From Noviluteimonas gilva (lineage in GTDB: Bacteria; Pseudomonadota; Gammaproteobacteria; Xanthomonadales; Xanthomonadaceae), in NCBI RefSeq assembly GCF_009740395.1, contig NZ_WOXT01000001.1, positions 492,464 through 556,463 of the forward strand: DNA of 64,000 nt. The letters are read 5' to 3'. Shown here one piece after another: positions 9,098 to 18,974 of the stretch; the first letter of the stretch is position 1; the number at the start of each line of letters is the position of its first letter. Below the pieces are notes generated by a model that saw nothing but the letters and a program-made list of their open reading frames with translations, was not told where the DNA came from and did not search any database. The translations under genes were made by a program, and so were the position numbers.

Positions 9098-9661
9098 ATG
9101 ACACACGCGCACGTCTTCGTCGCGTCGTGCATCGCCTGGGCCATCAGCCAGTCGTGGATCGGCCTGCGTCGCTCCGGCGACAAGCGCAAGGCGCGCGACC
9201 ACGGCACGCTCAACATCCTGTTCGTCGTCATCTTCGCGAGCATGGCGCTCGCGCTCTGGCTGGCGATCCGCGACGACGGGCAACTCGCTGCACGCGACGC
9301 ACGCCTCGCTTGGTCGGGCATGGCCGTGATGGGCGCCGGCATGGCATTGCGCTGGTGGTCGGTGCACACGCTCGCGCGCTACTTCACCGTCGACATCGCC
9401 ATCCATCCCGGGCAGACGTTGATCCGACGCGGGCCCTATCGCCTGCTGCGGCATCCCGCGTACACCGGTGCGCTGATGACGGTCGCCGGCTTCGGCCTGG
9501 GCACCGGCGCATGGCTCCCCGCGCTCGTCGCCTTCGTGCCGACCGCGCTCGCATTCCTGCATCGCATCCGCGTGGAGGAACGCATGCTCGCCGACGCCTT
9601 CCCCGACGCGTGGCCCGACTACGCCGGCACCACCAAACGCCTCATTCCCTATCTCTGGTGA
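9098..9661 (+). CDS. Isoprenylcysteine carboxyl methyltransferase-family membrane protein
   Basis: The 187-residue protein has about five hydrophobic helices and the family's SAM-binding C-terminal block: RRGPYRLLRHPAYTG, then RVEERML, a spaced Trp and Tyr, and TKRLIPYLW at the end. This block is typical of the ICMT/PEMT-like membrane methyltransferases common in bacteria, whose substrates are mostly unknown. It begins 13 bp after the SPOR gene and ends just before an SDR gene, all on the same strand, so the three may be one transcript. The specific substrate is not inferable. Confidence 0.75.
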   Translation: MTHAHVFVASCIAWAISQSWIGLRRSGDKRKARDHGTLNILFVVIFASMALALWLAIRDDGQLAARDARLAWSGMAVMGAGMALRWWSVHTLARYFTVDIAIHPGQTLIRRGPYRLLRHPAYTGALMTVAGFGLGTGAWLPALVAFVPTALAFLHRIRVEERMLADAFPDAWPDYAGTTKRLIPYLW

Positions 9662-9665
9662 AACG

Positions 9666-10421
9666 ATGACCACGCCCCGCACAGCTTTCATCACCGGCGC
9701 GACCTCCGGCTTCGGTGCCGCGGCCGCGAAACGGTTCGTCGCGGGCGGCTGGAACATCGTCGCCACCGGCCGCCGCGCCGATCGCCTGCAAGCACTCGTC
9801 GACGAACTCGGCGCCGATCGCGTGCATCCGGCCGTCTTCGACGTGCGCGACGAGGCCGCGATGCGCGCATCACTCGACGCCATCCCGCCGCACTTCGCCG
9901 GCATCGATTTGCTCGTGAACAACGCCGGCCTCGCGCAGGGCACCTTGCCCGCGCAGAAAGCCGACCTCACCGATTGGCAGACGATGATCGACACCAACGT
10001 GCGCGCGCTCGTCGTGCTCACGCACGCGTTGCTGCCGACGCTGATCGAACGCCAGGGCGCGATCGTCAACGTGAGTTCGACGGCGGCGACGTACCCCTAC
10101 GCCGGCGGCAACGTCTACGGCGGCACGAAGGCCTTCGTCTCGCAGTTTTCGCTCGGCCTGCGCGCGGACCTGCACGGCACGGGCGTGCGCGTCACCGCGC
10201 TGGAGCCGGGCATGGCGGAAACCGAGTTCACGCTCGTGCGCACGCACGGCGACCAGGCGGCCTCGGATGCGCTGTACAAGGGCGCGCACCCGATGACGGC
10301 GGACGACATCGCCGACACGATCTGGTGGGTGGCGAATCTGCCGCCCCACCTGAACGTCAATCGGTTGGAGATGATGCCTACGCGGCAGTCGTTCGCCGGT
10401 TTTCAGATTGCGCGCGACTGA
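9666..10421 (+). CDS. SDR oxidoreductase, YdfG-like (probable NADP-dependent 3-hydroxy acid dehydrogenase)
   Basis: The 251-residue protein is a classical short-chain dehydrogenase: the cofactor motif TGATSGFG at the N-terminus, NNAG (about residue 86), catalytic Ser in NVSSTA, and YGGTK with the Tyr and Lys of the active site. The overall sequence, including the ending NVNRLEMMPT, resembles E. coli YdfG, which oxidises L-allo-threonine and other 3-hydroxy acids with NADP; substrate assignment here is by similarity only. It starts 4 bp after the methyltransferase gene. Downstream, it is convergent with speA across a palindromic repeat. Confidence 0.85.
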   Translation: MTTPRTAFITGATSGFGAAAAKRFVAGGWNIVATGRRADRLQALVDELGADRVHPAVFDVRDEAAMRASLDAIPPHFAGIDLLVNNAGLAQGTLPAQKADLTDWQTMIDTNVRALVVLTHALLPTLIERQGAIVNVSSTAATYPYAGGNVYGGTKAFVSQFSLGLRADLHGTGVRVTALEPGMAETEFTLVRTHGDQAASDALYKGAHPMTADDIADTIWWVANLPPHLNVNRLEMMPTRQSFAGFQIARD

Positions 10422-10437
10422 CGCAACCCCTCCCCGG

Positions 10438-10463
10438 CCCTCCCCTGCCTTCGCAGGGGAGGG
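10438..10463. repeat. REP-like palindrome, copy 1 (possible bidirectional terminator)
   Basis: An 11-bp perfect stem CCCTCCCCTGC / GCAGGGGAGGG with a CTTC loop lies between the convergent SDR and speA genes. It is preceded by GACGCAACCCCTCCCCGG, which is also found next to copy 2 in the opposite orientation. The same palindrome occurs at 37208, 37680, 37717 and 59991. There is no T-run, so whether it terminates transcription or mainly stabilises mRNA 3' ends is not clear. Confidence 0.85.
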
Positions 10464-10472
10464 AGAAGAGCT

Positions 10473-12359
10473 TCAGACGGGTTCGTCGCTCAGATACGTA
10501 TACGCAGTGAGCCCGGCTTCGAGCGCATCCTTCATCCGCGCGCTCTCTTCCGCCGGCAATCCCGCGTCGTCGACCTTCTTCGCGTACGCACTTCGCAACG
10601 CATCCAGCTTGTACCCGACGTAATCCAGCATCACGTCCGTCGTATCGCCACGACGTTGCTGGCTCATCGCATACCCATCGCCGTCGAGGTGCACTTCCAC
10701 CGCATCGGTATCGCCGAACAGGTTGTGGATGTCGCCGAGGATTTCCTGGTACGCGCCCACGAGGAAGAAGCCCAGGCGATAGATCTCGCCATGCCGCAAG
10801 GGATGCAGCGGCAACGAGCTGTCGAGGCCTTCGTTTTCCACGTACGTATCGATCTTGCCGTCCGAATCGCAGGTCATGTCCGCGATCACGCCGCGGCGCG
10901 CGGGCGCTTCGTCGAGGCGTTCGATCGGCACGATCGGGAACACCTGGTCGATCGCCCACACATCCGGCATCGATTCGAACACGCTGAAGTTGACGAAGTA
11001 CTTGTCGACCAGGCGCTCGTTCAACTCGTCCAGCAGGTCGCGATGCGAACGCTCGCCCACGTCCAGGCGCGCGCGCACGGCATGCGCGATCGCGTAGAAC
11101 AGATCGTCGATGCGCGCGCGATGCGTCAGGTCGATCTGGCCGAGCGCGTAGAGCGACAGGCCTTCGCCATGGTGGTGCTGCGCGTCGTGGAAAAGCTCCA
11201 CCGCCGGGCGCGAATCGAGTTCGTCGTGCAGCTCGCGCAAGTGGCGGATCACCGCGGGTTCGTCGTCGTGCATCGGCGGCACGCGGCCTTCCGGTGCTTC
11301 TTCCACTTCAGCGACGTTCGCGATCAGCACCGCGTGGTGCGCGGTCATCGCGCGACCGCATTCGGTGACGATGCGCGGCTGCGGCAACGCGTGCGCTTCG
11401 CAGGCTTCGGCGAGCGGCTGCACGATGTTGTTCGCGTATTGCGCGACGCCGTAGTTGATCGAGCAATAGCTGCGCGAACGCGTGCCTTCGTAATCGATGC
11501 CCAGGCCGCCGCCGACGTCCATGTACTTCACTTGCGCGCCGAGCTTGGACAACTCGACGAAGTAACGCACCGCCTCGCGCATGCCGTTGGCGATGTCGCG
11601 GACGTTGGAAATCTGCGAGCCCATGTGGAAGTGCAGCAGGCCCAGGCAGTCGCCGTGGCCGCTGTCGCGCAGCGTCTTCCACAGGTCGAGCACCTGGCGC
11701 GGCGAGAGACCGAACTTCGCCTTGTCGCCACCGCTGTTCTGCCACTTGCCCGCGCCGAGCGAGGCCAGCCGCATGCGCACGCCGATGCCCGGCCGCACGT
11801 CCAGCGCCTGCGCTTCCTCGATGACCAGCTTCAGCTCGCTGGGCTTCTCGACCACGATGTAGGTCTGCAGCCCGAGCTTGCGGCCGATCAGCGCGAGACG
11901 GATGTACTCGCGATCCTTGTAGCCGTTGCAGACGATGAGCCCGCCCGGCCGGCTCATCGCGAGCACGGCCATCAGTTCGGGCTTGCTGCCGGCTTCCAGG
12001 CCGAAGCCTTCGCCGTGGTGCGAGGCGAGCGTGCCCGCCACGCCGGCGTGCTGGTTGACCTTGATCGGATAGACCGCCGTGTAGCCGCCCTTGTAGTCCC
12101 AATCGGCCTGCGCCTGCGCGAAGGCAGACTGCAGCTTGCGCAGGCGGTCGCCGAGGATGTCGGGGAAGCGCACGAGCAACGGCAGCTTGGCGCCGTTGGC
12201 CTTGGCCCGGTCGACGACCTCCGACAGCGCGATCGCCGGGCCCTGTCCGCCGCGAGGCAACACCGTGACGCGCCCGGCGCCATCGACATCGAAATACCCC
12301 TCCGACCAATGCGGGATGGAGTAGGTCTTGCGGGCCTGGTCGACGGACCAACCGGTCAT
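10473..12359 (-). CDS. speA: Biosynthetic arginine decarboxylase
   Basis: SpeA is a PLP enzyme that converts arginine to agmatine, the first step of the agmatine route to putrescine and spermidine. The 628-residue product has the fold-III barrel with the PLP lysine in VYPIKVNQH (Lys100), the DVGGGLGIDYEG phosphate-binding region and the C-terminal CDSDGKID motif typical of SpeA. The ATG at 12359 gives MTGWSVDQARKTYSIPHW, a typical SpeA start; further in-frame extension is spurious. It is divergent from speE, with 124 bp between them, so the two polyamine genes probably share a regulatory region. Confidence 0.95.
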   Translation of the reverse strand: MTGWSVDQARKTYSIPHWSEGYFDVDGAGRVTVLPRGGQGPAIALSEVVDRAKANGAKLPLLVRFPDILGDRLRKLQSAFAQAQADWDYKGGYTAVYPIKVNQHAGVAGTLASHHGEGFGLEAGSKPELMAVLAMSRPGGLIVCNGYKDREYIRLALIGRKLGLQTYIVVEKPSELKLVIEEAQALDVRPGIGVRMRLASLGAGKWQNSGGDKAKFGLSPRQVLDLWKTLRDSGHGDCLGLLHFHMGSQISNVRDIANGMREAVRYFVELSKLGAQVKYMDVGGGLGIDYEGTRSRSYCSINYGVAQYANNIVQPLAEACEAHALPQPRIVTECGRAMTAHHAVLIANVAEVEEAPEGRVPPMHDDEPAVIRHLRELHDELDSRPAVELFHDAQHHHGEGLSLYALGQIDLTHRARIDDLFYAIAHAVRARLDVGERSHRDLLDELNERLVDKYFVNFSVFESMPDVWAIDQVFPIVPIERLDEAPARRGVIADMTCDSDGKIDTYVENEGLDSSLPLHPLRHGEIYRLGFFLVGAYQEILGDIHNLFGDTDAVEVHLDGDGYAMSQQRRGDTTDVMLDYVGYKLDALRSAYAKKVDDAGLPAEESARMKDALEAGLTAYTYLSDEPV

Positions 12360-12483
12360 CGGCGTGCTTCCTCGTGCTGGGGGATGGAAAGGGCGCGAAG
12401 TATAGGCCCCATGGCCCGAACGCACCGCCAAAACGGCCGACGCCCTACAATGCGCGCCCCCACGCCCCGCCGGACCCGCCGCG

Positions 12484-13332
12484 ATGACGCAACCCACCTG
12501 GATGTACGAGAACTTCGAGCCCGCCGGTTCGGCCATCGGCTATCGCATCACGCGCAAGCTCGACGAGGTGCAGTCGCCGTTCCAGAAGATCGAAATCTTC
12601 GAGAGCACCGACTGGGGCAACGTGATGCTGATCGACGGCGCGATGATGCTCACCACGCGCGACAACTTCCTGTACCACGAGATGATGTCGCACCCGGCGC
12701 TGTTCACGCATGGCGACCCCAGGCGCGTGGTCATCATCGGCGGTGGCGACTGCGGCACGCTGCGCGAAGTGCTCAAGCACCCGGGCGTCGAATCGGCCAC
12801 GCAGTGCGACATCGACGAGCAAGTCACGCGCATGGCGGAGAAGTGGTTCCCCGAGTTGTGCGATTCCAACAACGATGCGCGCGCCGAGTTGTTGTTCGAC
12901 GACGGCATCGCGTACATGGCCAATTGCCCGGCGGGCAGCGTGGACATCGTGATCGTGGATTCCACCGATCCGGTCGGCCCGGCCGAAGGCCTGTTCAACA
13001 AGGCGTTCTACGCCTCGTGCTTCCGCGCGCTGAAGGACGACGGCATCCTCGTGCAGCAGTCCGAGTCGCCGCTGGTGCTGCTCGAGTTGATCAAGGAAAT
13101 GCGCGGCGAAATGGGCAAGGCCGGCTTCACCACGTTCAAGACGCTGCCCTTCCCGCAGCCGTGCTATCCGACGGGCTGGTGGAGCTGCACGCTGGCGCGC
13201 AAGTCCGGCGGCTTCGACTACCGCGCCGTCGATGCGCGCGCGAAGACGTTCAAGACCAAGTACTACACCGCCGACGTCCACCAGGGCGCGATGGCGTCGA
13301 TTCCGTTCGTGGCCGAAGCGCTCGGCGAATAA
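12484..13332 (+). CDS. speE: Spermidine synthase
   Basis: SpeE transfers an aminopropyl group from decarboxylated SAM to putrescine. The 282-residue protein has the family signature VVIIGGGDCGTLREVLKHP, the FLYHEMMSHP region, the active-site acidic stretch DIVIVDSTDPVGPAEGLF, and the late QPCYPTGWWSC. It begins with MTQPTWMYENFEP, similar to other proteobacterial SpeE proteins. It is divergent from speA, which makes agmatine upstream in the same pathway. The intermediate steps (agmatine deiminase, N-carbamoylputrescine amidase, SAM decarboxylase) are not in the window. Confidence 0.95.
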   Translation: MTQPTWMYENFEPAGSAIGYRITRKLDEVQSPFQKIEIFESTDWGNVMLIDGAMMLTTRDNFLYHEMMSHPALFTHGDPRRVVIIGGGDCGTLREVLKHPGVESATQCDIDEQVTRMAEKWFPELCDSNNDARAELLFDDGIAYMANCPAGSVDIVIVDSTDPVGPAEGLFNKAFYASCFRALKDDGILVQQSESPLVLLELIKEMRGEMGKAGFTTFKTLPFPQPCYPTGWWSCTLARKSGGFDYRAVDARAKTFKTKYYTADVHQGAMASIPFVAEALGE

Positions 13333-13335
13333 CGT

Positions 13336-13354
13336 CCGGCGTTGTTCACGCCGG
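13336..13354 (+). terminator. Hairpin after speE
   Basis: A 7-bp perfect stem CCGGCGT / ACGCCGG with a five-base loop begins three bases after the speE stop codon. No T-tract follows, so an intrinsic terminator is only a weak suggestion; it may instead stabilise the 3' end. Confidence 0.35.
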
Positions 13355-13371
13355 GGTGTATAACCCTCGGC

Positions 13372-14217
13372 GTGAGCGACGAAACGGCATGGACGTGCCC
13401 GACCTGCGTTCGGGACGTGGCCACCGAGTACTGCCCGACCTGCGGCGAACGCCGCCTGCGGGCGCGCGACCTGCGCTTCCGCGGTTTGCTCGCGCAGTTG
13501 TCGCAGTCGGTCACCAACCTCGATGCGCGCCTGATCCGCACCGTGCGCTGCCTGTTCCGGCATCCGGGCCAACTCACGGTGCGCTACCTGCAGGGGCCGC
13601 GTAAGCCCTACATCGGGCCGATCGCGTTCTTCCTGCTGACCAACGTCCTGTTCGTCGGCATGGAAACGCTGACCGGATCGAACGTGTTCGCAACGCCCTT
13701 GGCGCAGCACCTGCGCAATCAACCGTGGAGCGAGTGGGTGCAGCCGATCATCGCCGATCACATCGCGGCGCGCGGGTCGACGATGGCTGCGTACGCACCC
13801 GTGTTCGACAAGGCGGTCGCCGACCATGCGAAGTCGCTCGTCGCGCTGATGGTGCCGCCGTTCGCCGTCATGGCCGCGATCGTCTATCGCCGGAGCCGCC
13901 GCCCGTTCGTCGCGCATGCGGCGTTCTCGCTGCACTTCCATGCGTTCATGTTGCTGTTGCTGAGCGTGGCCTTGCTCGTCCCGGCGCTCGACGTGTGGTT
14001 CGGCGGACGGGGCCTGTCCTCGCAACTGCTCGACAACGCCCTGGCGATCGCGCACCTGGTGCTGTGCGCGCTGTATCTGTACATCGCATCGGGGCCGGTG
14101 TACGGCGCGCGGGGCGCCGCACGCGTCGTGCAGGCGCTGATCCTGACCCTCGGCGCGATGCTCACCTTCCTCGGTTATCGCTTTGCGCTGCTGTGGATCA
14201 CGTTGTACTTCGACTGA
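13372..14217 (+). CDS. DUF3667 zinc-ribbon membrane protein
   Basis: The 281-residue protein begins with two CxxC pairs (CPTC and CPTC within about 22 residues), a zinc ribbon, followed by a soluble stretch with RGLLAQLSQSVTNLDARL and four or five membrane helices (including FFLLTNVLFVG, MVPPFAVMAAIVY and the last about 40 residues). This matches the DUF3667 family, which has no assigned biochemical function. The GTG at 13372 is used because it starts just before the zinc ribbon; a TTG ten codons earlier is possible. It follows speE but is separated by a hairpin. Confidence 0.7.
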   Translation: MSDETAWTCPTCVRDVATEYCPTCGERRLRARDLRFRGLLAQLSQSVTNLDARLIRTVRCLFRHPGQLTVRYLQGPRKPYIGPIAFFLLTNVLFVGMETLTGSNVFATPLAQHLRNQPWSEWVQPIIADHIAARGSTMAAYAPVFDKAVADHAKSLVALMVPPFAVMAAIVYRRSRRPFVAHAAFSLHFHAFMLLLLSVALLVPALDVWFGGRGLSSQLLDNALAIAHLVLCALYLYIASGPVYGARGAARVVQALILTLGAMLTFLGYRFALLWITLYFD

Positions 14218-14222
14218 GGCGA

Positions 14223-14977
<755 letters not shown>

Positions 14978-14987
14978 CGCCACCGTC

Positions 14988-16496
14988 ATGGGCTTATCGC
15001 TCGTGCACACGCGTGCACGCGTTGGCGTGCGCGCGCCTGCCGTCCGCGTGGAAGTGCATGTCGGGGGTGGCCTGCCCTCGTTGACGGTCGTCGGCCTGCC
15101 GCACGCCGCCGTGCGCGAGGCGAAGGACCGCGTGCGCGCCGCACTGCAGTGCGCGCAGTTCGCCTTTCCCGATGGGCGCATCACCGTCAACCTCGCGCCG
15201 GCGGACTTGCCCAAGCGTGGCGGGCGATTCGACCTGCCGATCGCGCTGGGCATCCTGGCCGCGAGCGGGCAGTTGTCGAACGATGCATTGCGCGATGTCG
15301 AGTTCCTCGGCGAGCTCGGCCTCACCGGCGAGTTGCGCGGCGTCGACGGCGTGCTGCCGGCCGCGATCGCCGCGGCGGAGGCGAAGCGGCGATTGATCGT
15401 GCCGCAGGAGAACGGGGCCGAAGCGGCGCTCGTCGCCTCGGCGGAGGTCGTGGTCGCGCGCACCCTGCTGGAAGTCTGCGCGGCGCTGGCCGGCGAGAAG
15501 ACCTTGCCGCGCGCGGAAGCCGTGGAGGTCGTTGCACGCCACGCGCCGGATCTGCGCGACGTACGCGGGCAACTGCGTGCGCGTCGCGCGTTGGAAATCG
15601 CGGCCGCGGGCCAACATCATCTCTTGTTCGTCGGCACGCCGGGCTGCGGCAAGACGCTGCTCGCTTCGCGCCTGCCGGGCGTGTTGCCGGAAGCGAGCGA
15701 AGTCGAAGCGCTCGAATCCGCGGCGGTCGCATCCATCAGTGGCCGGGGTGTCGACGCCGCGCGTTGGCGCCTGCGTCCGTTTCGCGCGCCGCACCACACG
15801 AGCAGCGCGGTCGCATTGATCGGCGGTGGGCCCGATGCGCGACCGGGCGAAGTCTCGCTCGCGCACAACGGCGTGCTGTTCCTCGACGAATTGCCCGAAT
15901 GGGGACACCACACGCTGCAAGTGCTGCGCGAACCGCTCGAATCGGGGACCGTCGTCGTGTCGCGCGCCGCCTCGCGCGCGGAATATCCGGCGCGCTTCCA
16001 GCTCGTCGCCGCGATGAATCCCTGTCCGTGCGGATGGGCCGGCGATGCGAGCGGCAAGTGTCGCTGTCTTCCGGAAGTCATCGATCGCTATCGCGCACGC
16101 GTGTCGGGTCCGCTGCTCGATCGCATCGACCTGCATGTCGATGTCCCGCGCGTGCCGCCCGAAACCCTGCGCGAAGAAGCGCCGGAAGGCGAAGCGAGTG
16201 AATGCGTGCGGGCCCGTGTCGTGACGGCCCGCCAGCGACAGATCGCGCGCGCCGGCATGGCGAACGCCTTGCTCGATGCGCGCGCGACCAACGCCACCTG
16301 TCGCCTCGCGCCGCACGACCGCGCGTTGCTCGAACGCGCGATGACCGCCTTCGATCTCTCCGCGCGCTCGCTGCATCGCATCCTGCGTGTCGCGCGCACC
16401 ATCGCCGACCTGGACGACAGCGATTTCATCGCAACGCAACATCTCGCCGAGGCCATCGGCTACCGCACCCTGGACCGCGGCGCTTCGGCAACCTGA
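14988..16496 (+). CDS. comM: ComM / YifB family Mg-chelatase-like AAA+ ATPase
   Basis: The 502-residue protein has the N-terminal Lon-substrate-like ChlI domain (VHVGGGLPSLTVVGLP), an AAA+ core with Walker A GTPGCGKTLL (about residues 216-225) and the sensor region FRAPHHTSS, GEVSLAHNGVLFLDELPE with Walker B, a Cys-rich insert CPCGWAGDASGKCRC, and the C-terminal Mg-chelatase domain. ComM is a hexameric helicase that promotes branch migration during natural transformation; proteins of this family occur widely, including in non-competent species. It lies 10 bp after ubiK. Confidence 0.93.
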   Translation: MGLSLVHTRARVGVRAPAVRVEVHVGGGLPSLTVVGLPHAAVREAKDRVRAALQCAQFAFPDGRITVNLAPADLPKRGGRFDLPIALGILAASGQLSNDALRDVEFLGELGLTGELRGVDGVLPAAIAAAEAKRRLIVPQENGAEAALVASAEVVVARTLLEVCAALAGEKTLPRAEAVEVVARHAPDLRDVRGQLRARRALEIAAAGQHHLLFVGTPGCGKTLLASRLPGVLPEASEVEALESAAVASISGRGVDAARWRLRPFRAPHHTSSAVALIGGGPDARPGEVSLAHNGVLFLDELPEWGHHTLQVLREPLESGTVVVSRAASRAEYPARFQLVAAMNPCPCGWAGDASGKCRCLPEVIDRYRARVSGPLLDRIDLHVDVPRVPPETLREEAPEGEASECVRARVVTARQRQIARAGMANALLDARATNATCRLAPHDRALLERAMTAFDLSARSLHRILRVARTIADLDDSDFIATQHLAEAIGYRTLDRGASAT

Positions 16497-16560
16497 GTTT
16501 TCACTCCGTGCGAAGGCGGGCGCTGTTACACCTCGCCCTCCCGCGCCCGAGAAACGCGTC

Positions 16561-16968
16561 ATGCCCGACACCGACAAGGATCTGATCGCGCTGGAACACC
16601 GCTTCTGGCAATCGATGGTCGACGGCGATACCGACACCGCGCTCGGCCTGCTCGCCGAGCCCGCGCTGATGGTCTCCAGCCACGGTTCGATGCAGTTCGA
16701 CCACGCCGGCTACCGCAAGATGGCCGAAGACCCACGCTTCGCGCTGAAGGCCTTCGACCTGTCGAATACGAAAGTGTTGCGACCGTCCGACGACGTCGCG
16801 ATCGTCACCTACGAAGTCGACCAGACCACCACCGCGGCCGACCGCGAGGAACGCGTGCGCATGTCCGATTCCAGCACCTGGGTGCGGCGCGACGGCAAAT
16901 GGCTGTGCGCGATCCACACCGAGACGGCGATGACCGACGCCCCGGCGAAACAGATGCAAGGCCACTAG
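16561..16968 (+). CDS. NTF2-like (SnoaL/DUF4440 type) protein
   Basis: The 135-residue protein has the cone-shaped NTF2-like layout: an N-terminal helix (DLIALEHRFWQSMVDGD), alternating strands, and the late DSSTWVRRDGKWLCAIHTET typical of DUF4440 proteins. These folds bind small molecules or form small enzymes; nothing visible fixes a function. The ATG follows comM by 64 bp. It is convergent with the DUF5694 gene, with under 20 bp between stops. Confidence 0.7.
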   Translation: MPDTDKDLIALEHRFWQSMVDGDTDTALGLLAEPALMVSSHGSMQFDHAGYRKMAEDPRFALKAFDLSNTKVLRPSDDVAIVTYEVDQTTTAADREERVRMSDSSTWVRRDGKWLCAIHTETAMTDAPAKQMQGH

Positions 16969-16987
16969 TGCGCGGCGCGCGGCGCCG

Positions 16988-17845
16988 TCATTCCGTCGGC
17001 GCGCCTTCCTGCAACCAGCGCTGCGTGTCCTGCACGCGGTACTTGCCCGAATCGGTCGCGAGCTGGCGCAGCCAGTTGCCGTGGCCGGCGCCGTAGAGCA
17101 CGAGCACCCGGTCGCCGGGTTCGGTGCGGCGCACGATGTTGTTGAAGATGGTCAGGTTGCGGCCGTACCAGAGCATGTCCCAGTTCGCGCCGATGGGATC
17201 GTCCGCCGTGCCGTACAGGCCGATGCGGAAATAGGCCTGCGCATTCGCACGCAGCCACTCGGGTGAATTCAGGCGCACGAGCATGTCGCCGATCGTGCCC
17301 GTGTCGAGCACGCGCTGGTCTTCGTCGTTCACCGCCTTGCCGATCGCGTCGTCCTTCGCGCGCTGCGCCTGCTGGCCGTGGCGTTCGATCGCCTTGGGCC
17401 AGTCGACGCTCGCCTCGTCCTTGATCGGGCCCATGTCGTTCCAATCGACCGCGACGACGCCATTCAGTTTTTCATCGCAAGCGATGCGGAAGCCGAGTTG
17501 CTCGGTTTCGTTGCGCGTCAACGGCCGCTTGCCGTGGCAGGAGGCGGCGAAGGCCTGGTCCAGCTTCGCCTGCGACGCGACGTCGGCTTCGACCATGATC
17601 TTCGTCGGCTTGAAGCGCGCGATGAGGCGCGCGACGTCCGCGATCTCGCGTTGGCGCTTCGCACTGAGCACGTCGTCGGCGCGCGTGTTGTGCACGTCGC
17701 GGCCCGGGTTGTTCATGTGGAAACTGCCGACGAACAGGAAATCCGCGTCGGGCTGCGTGTCCGTTGCGGGCGCCGCGATGGCGACGGAGGCGACCAGAAC
17801 CGTGGCGACGAGCGCCAGCGCAAACCGTCCATTGACTGCACGCAT
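16988..17845 (-). CDS. DUF5694 family exported protein
   Basis: The 285-residue protein has a clear signal peptide (basic MRAVNGRF, hydrophobic ALALVATVLVASVAIA, then APAT). The mature part begins DFLFVGSFHMNNPGRDVHN, matching the DUF5694 family, and contains KIMVEAD and, late, VLVLYGAGHGNWLRQL. The pattern VGSFHM plus GAGH is reminiscent of TraB/Tiki-like (erythromycin-esterase-related) folds, but that is a guess. The start is the ATG at 17845; translation upstream only gives unrelated sequence. It is divergent from the DUF4350 gene. Confidence 0.7.
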   Translation of the reverse strand: MRAVNGRFALALVATVLVASVAIAAPATDTQPDADFLFVGSFHMNNPGRDVHNTRADDVLSAKRQREIADVARLIARFKPTKIMVEADVASQAKLDQAFAASCHGKRPLTRNETEQLGFRIACDEKLNGVVAVDWNDMGPIKDEASVDWPKAIERHGQQAQRAKDDAIGKAVNDEDQRVLDTGTIGDMLVRLNSPEWLRANAQAYFRIGLYGTADDPIGANWDMLWYGRNLTIFNNIVRRTEPGDRVLVLYGAGHGNWLRQLATDSGKYRVQDTQRWLQEGAPTE

Positions 17846-17969
17846 CGATCGAATTCCTTTCTTCGTTGGCGGGGGGGTATCTGGATTCGGATGCGTGGCC
17901 CGCCGCCAGCGTTTACACGCGGCTGTTAACGCCGGCGCCCCGTCGCCCGTCAGGGAGGTAAAGGGCGCA

Positions 17970-18974
17970 ATGGAGTGGACGATGGGGCAACGCAAACGAT
18001 GGCGGTGGGTGCTGGCGACGCTGGCTGCGGTGCCGGTGCTGCTCGTCGGGACCTTCGGTTACGCCGCATGGAACGCGCAGCGCGCGGATTACGGGTGGCG
18101 GCCACTGCCTGCCCGGCCGGCCTTCGCGAAGGGCACCGGGCCGACGGTCGCGATCGACCACGGCCACCACAATGCGTCGACGGCAAACTGGTGGGGGCGG
18201 TACTGGCCATTCGGACAGTTGCTGCGCGCCGATGGCTATCGCGTTCGGTATTCCGATTCGGTGTTCACGCCCGCGATGTTGGCGAGCACGCAGGTGCTCG
18301 TGATCGCCAATGCCTCAGGTGGTGCGAAGCCGCAGTTCCTCGGGATCAATCTGCCTTGGGGCGGCGGGCTGGATCGAAGCGCGCCTGCGTTCTCGTCGCA
18401 GGAAATCGATGCGCTGAAAACGTGGGTCGCAAGCGGCGGACGACTGTTGCTGATCGCCGACCATGCGCCCTTCGGCGCGGCGAACGCGGCGCTGGCGGCG
18501 GCGTTCGGCGTGCGCATGCATGCCGGGTTCGCCGAAGTGCCGGGCGAGGTGTCGGATCCGCTGCGCTTCACGCGCGACAACGGACGACTGGATCCTGCGC
18601 ATCCCATCGTGTCGGGCCGCGACGGCGGCGCGCCGGTCACCTGCGTGCAGAGCTTCACCGGCCAATCGCTCGACGGGCCACCCGGCGCATCGATCCTGTT
18701 GCGCCTGCCGCGCGGTACCGTGGAAACCGTGGACGATCACGGCACGTTTCGCGAAACCCCGGCCGGCGCCGCGCAGGGCCTGGCGTTCGCGTATGGGCAA
18801 GGGCGTGTCGTCGTCCTCGGCGAAGCGGCGATGCTCACCGCGCAGGTCGCCGAGCGCAAGCCGTTCGGCATGCAGTCGCCGGATTGCGACAACGTGGCAT
18901 TTGCGCGCAACGTGCTGCGTTGGTTGAGTCAGCAGACACCAATTGAACCAGGAGACCACCATGTCGGGCGATGA
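17970..18974 (+). CDS. DUF4350-like membrane-anchored protein
   Basis: The 334-residue protein has an N-terminal membrane helix (about residues 13-32) followed by a large outer domain with a GATase-like or DUF4350-type core: TVAIDHGHHN, VLVIANASGG, LKTWVASGGRLLLIADHAPFG and GRVVVLGEAAMLTAQ. Such domains bind or sense ligands; no active-site Cys is evident. A GGGAGG and AAGGG precede the ATG. The 3' end overlaps the next gene by 14 bp, and four genes in a row (this one, a membrane protein, an ECF sigma factor, a small membrane protein) overlap or abut, suggesting one operon. Function is unknown. Confidence 0.65.
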   Translation: MEWTMGQRKRWRWVLATLAAVPVLLVGTFGYAAWNAQRADYGWRPLPARPAFAKGTGPTVAIDHGHHNASTANWWGRYWPFGQLLRADGYRVRYSDSVFTPAMLASTQVLVIANASGGAKPQFLGINLPWGGGLDRSAPAFSSQEIDALKTWVASGGRLLLIADHAPFGAANAALAAAFGVRMHAGFAEVPGEVSDPLRFTRDNGRLDPAHPIVSGRDGGAPVTCVQSFTGQSLDGPPGASILLRLPRGTVETVDDHGTFRETPAGAAQGLAFAYGQGRVVVLGEAAMLTAQVAERKPFGMQSPDCDNVAFARNVLRWLSQQTPIEPGDHHVGR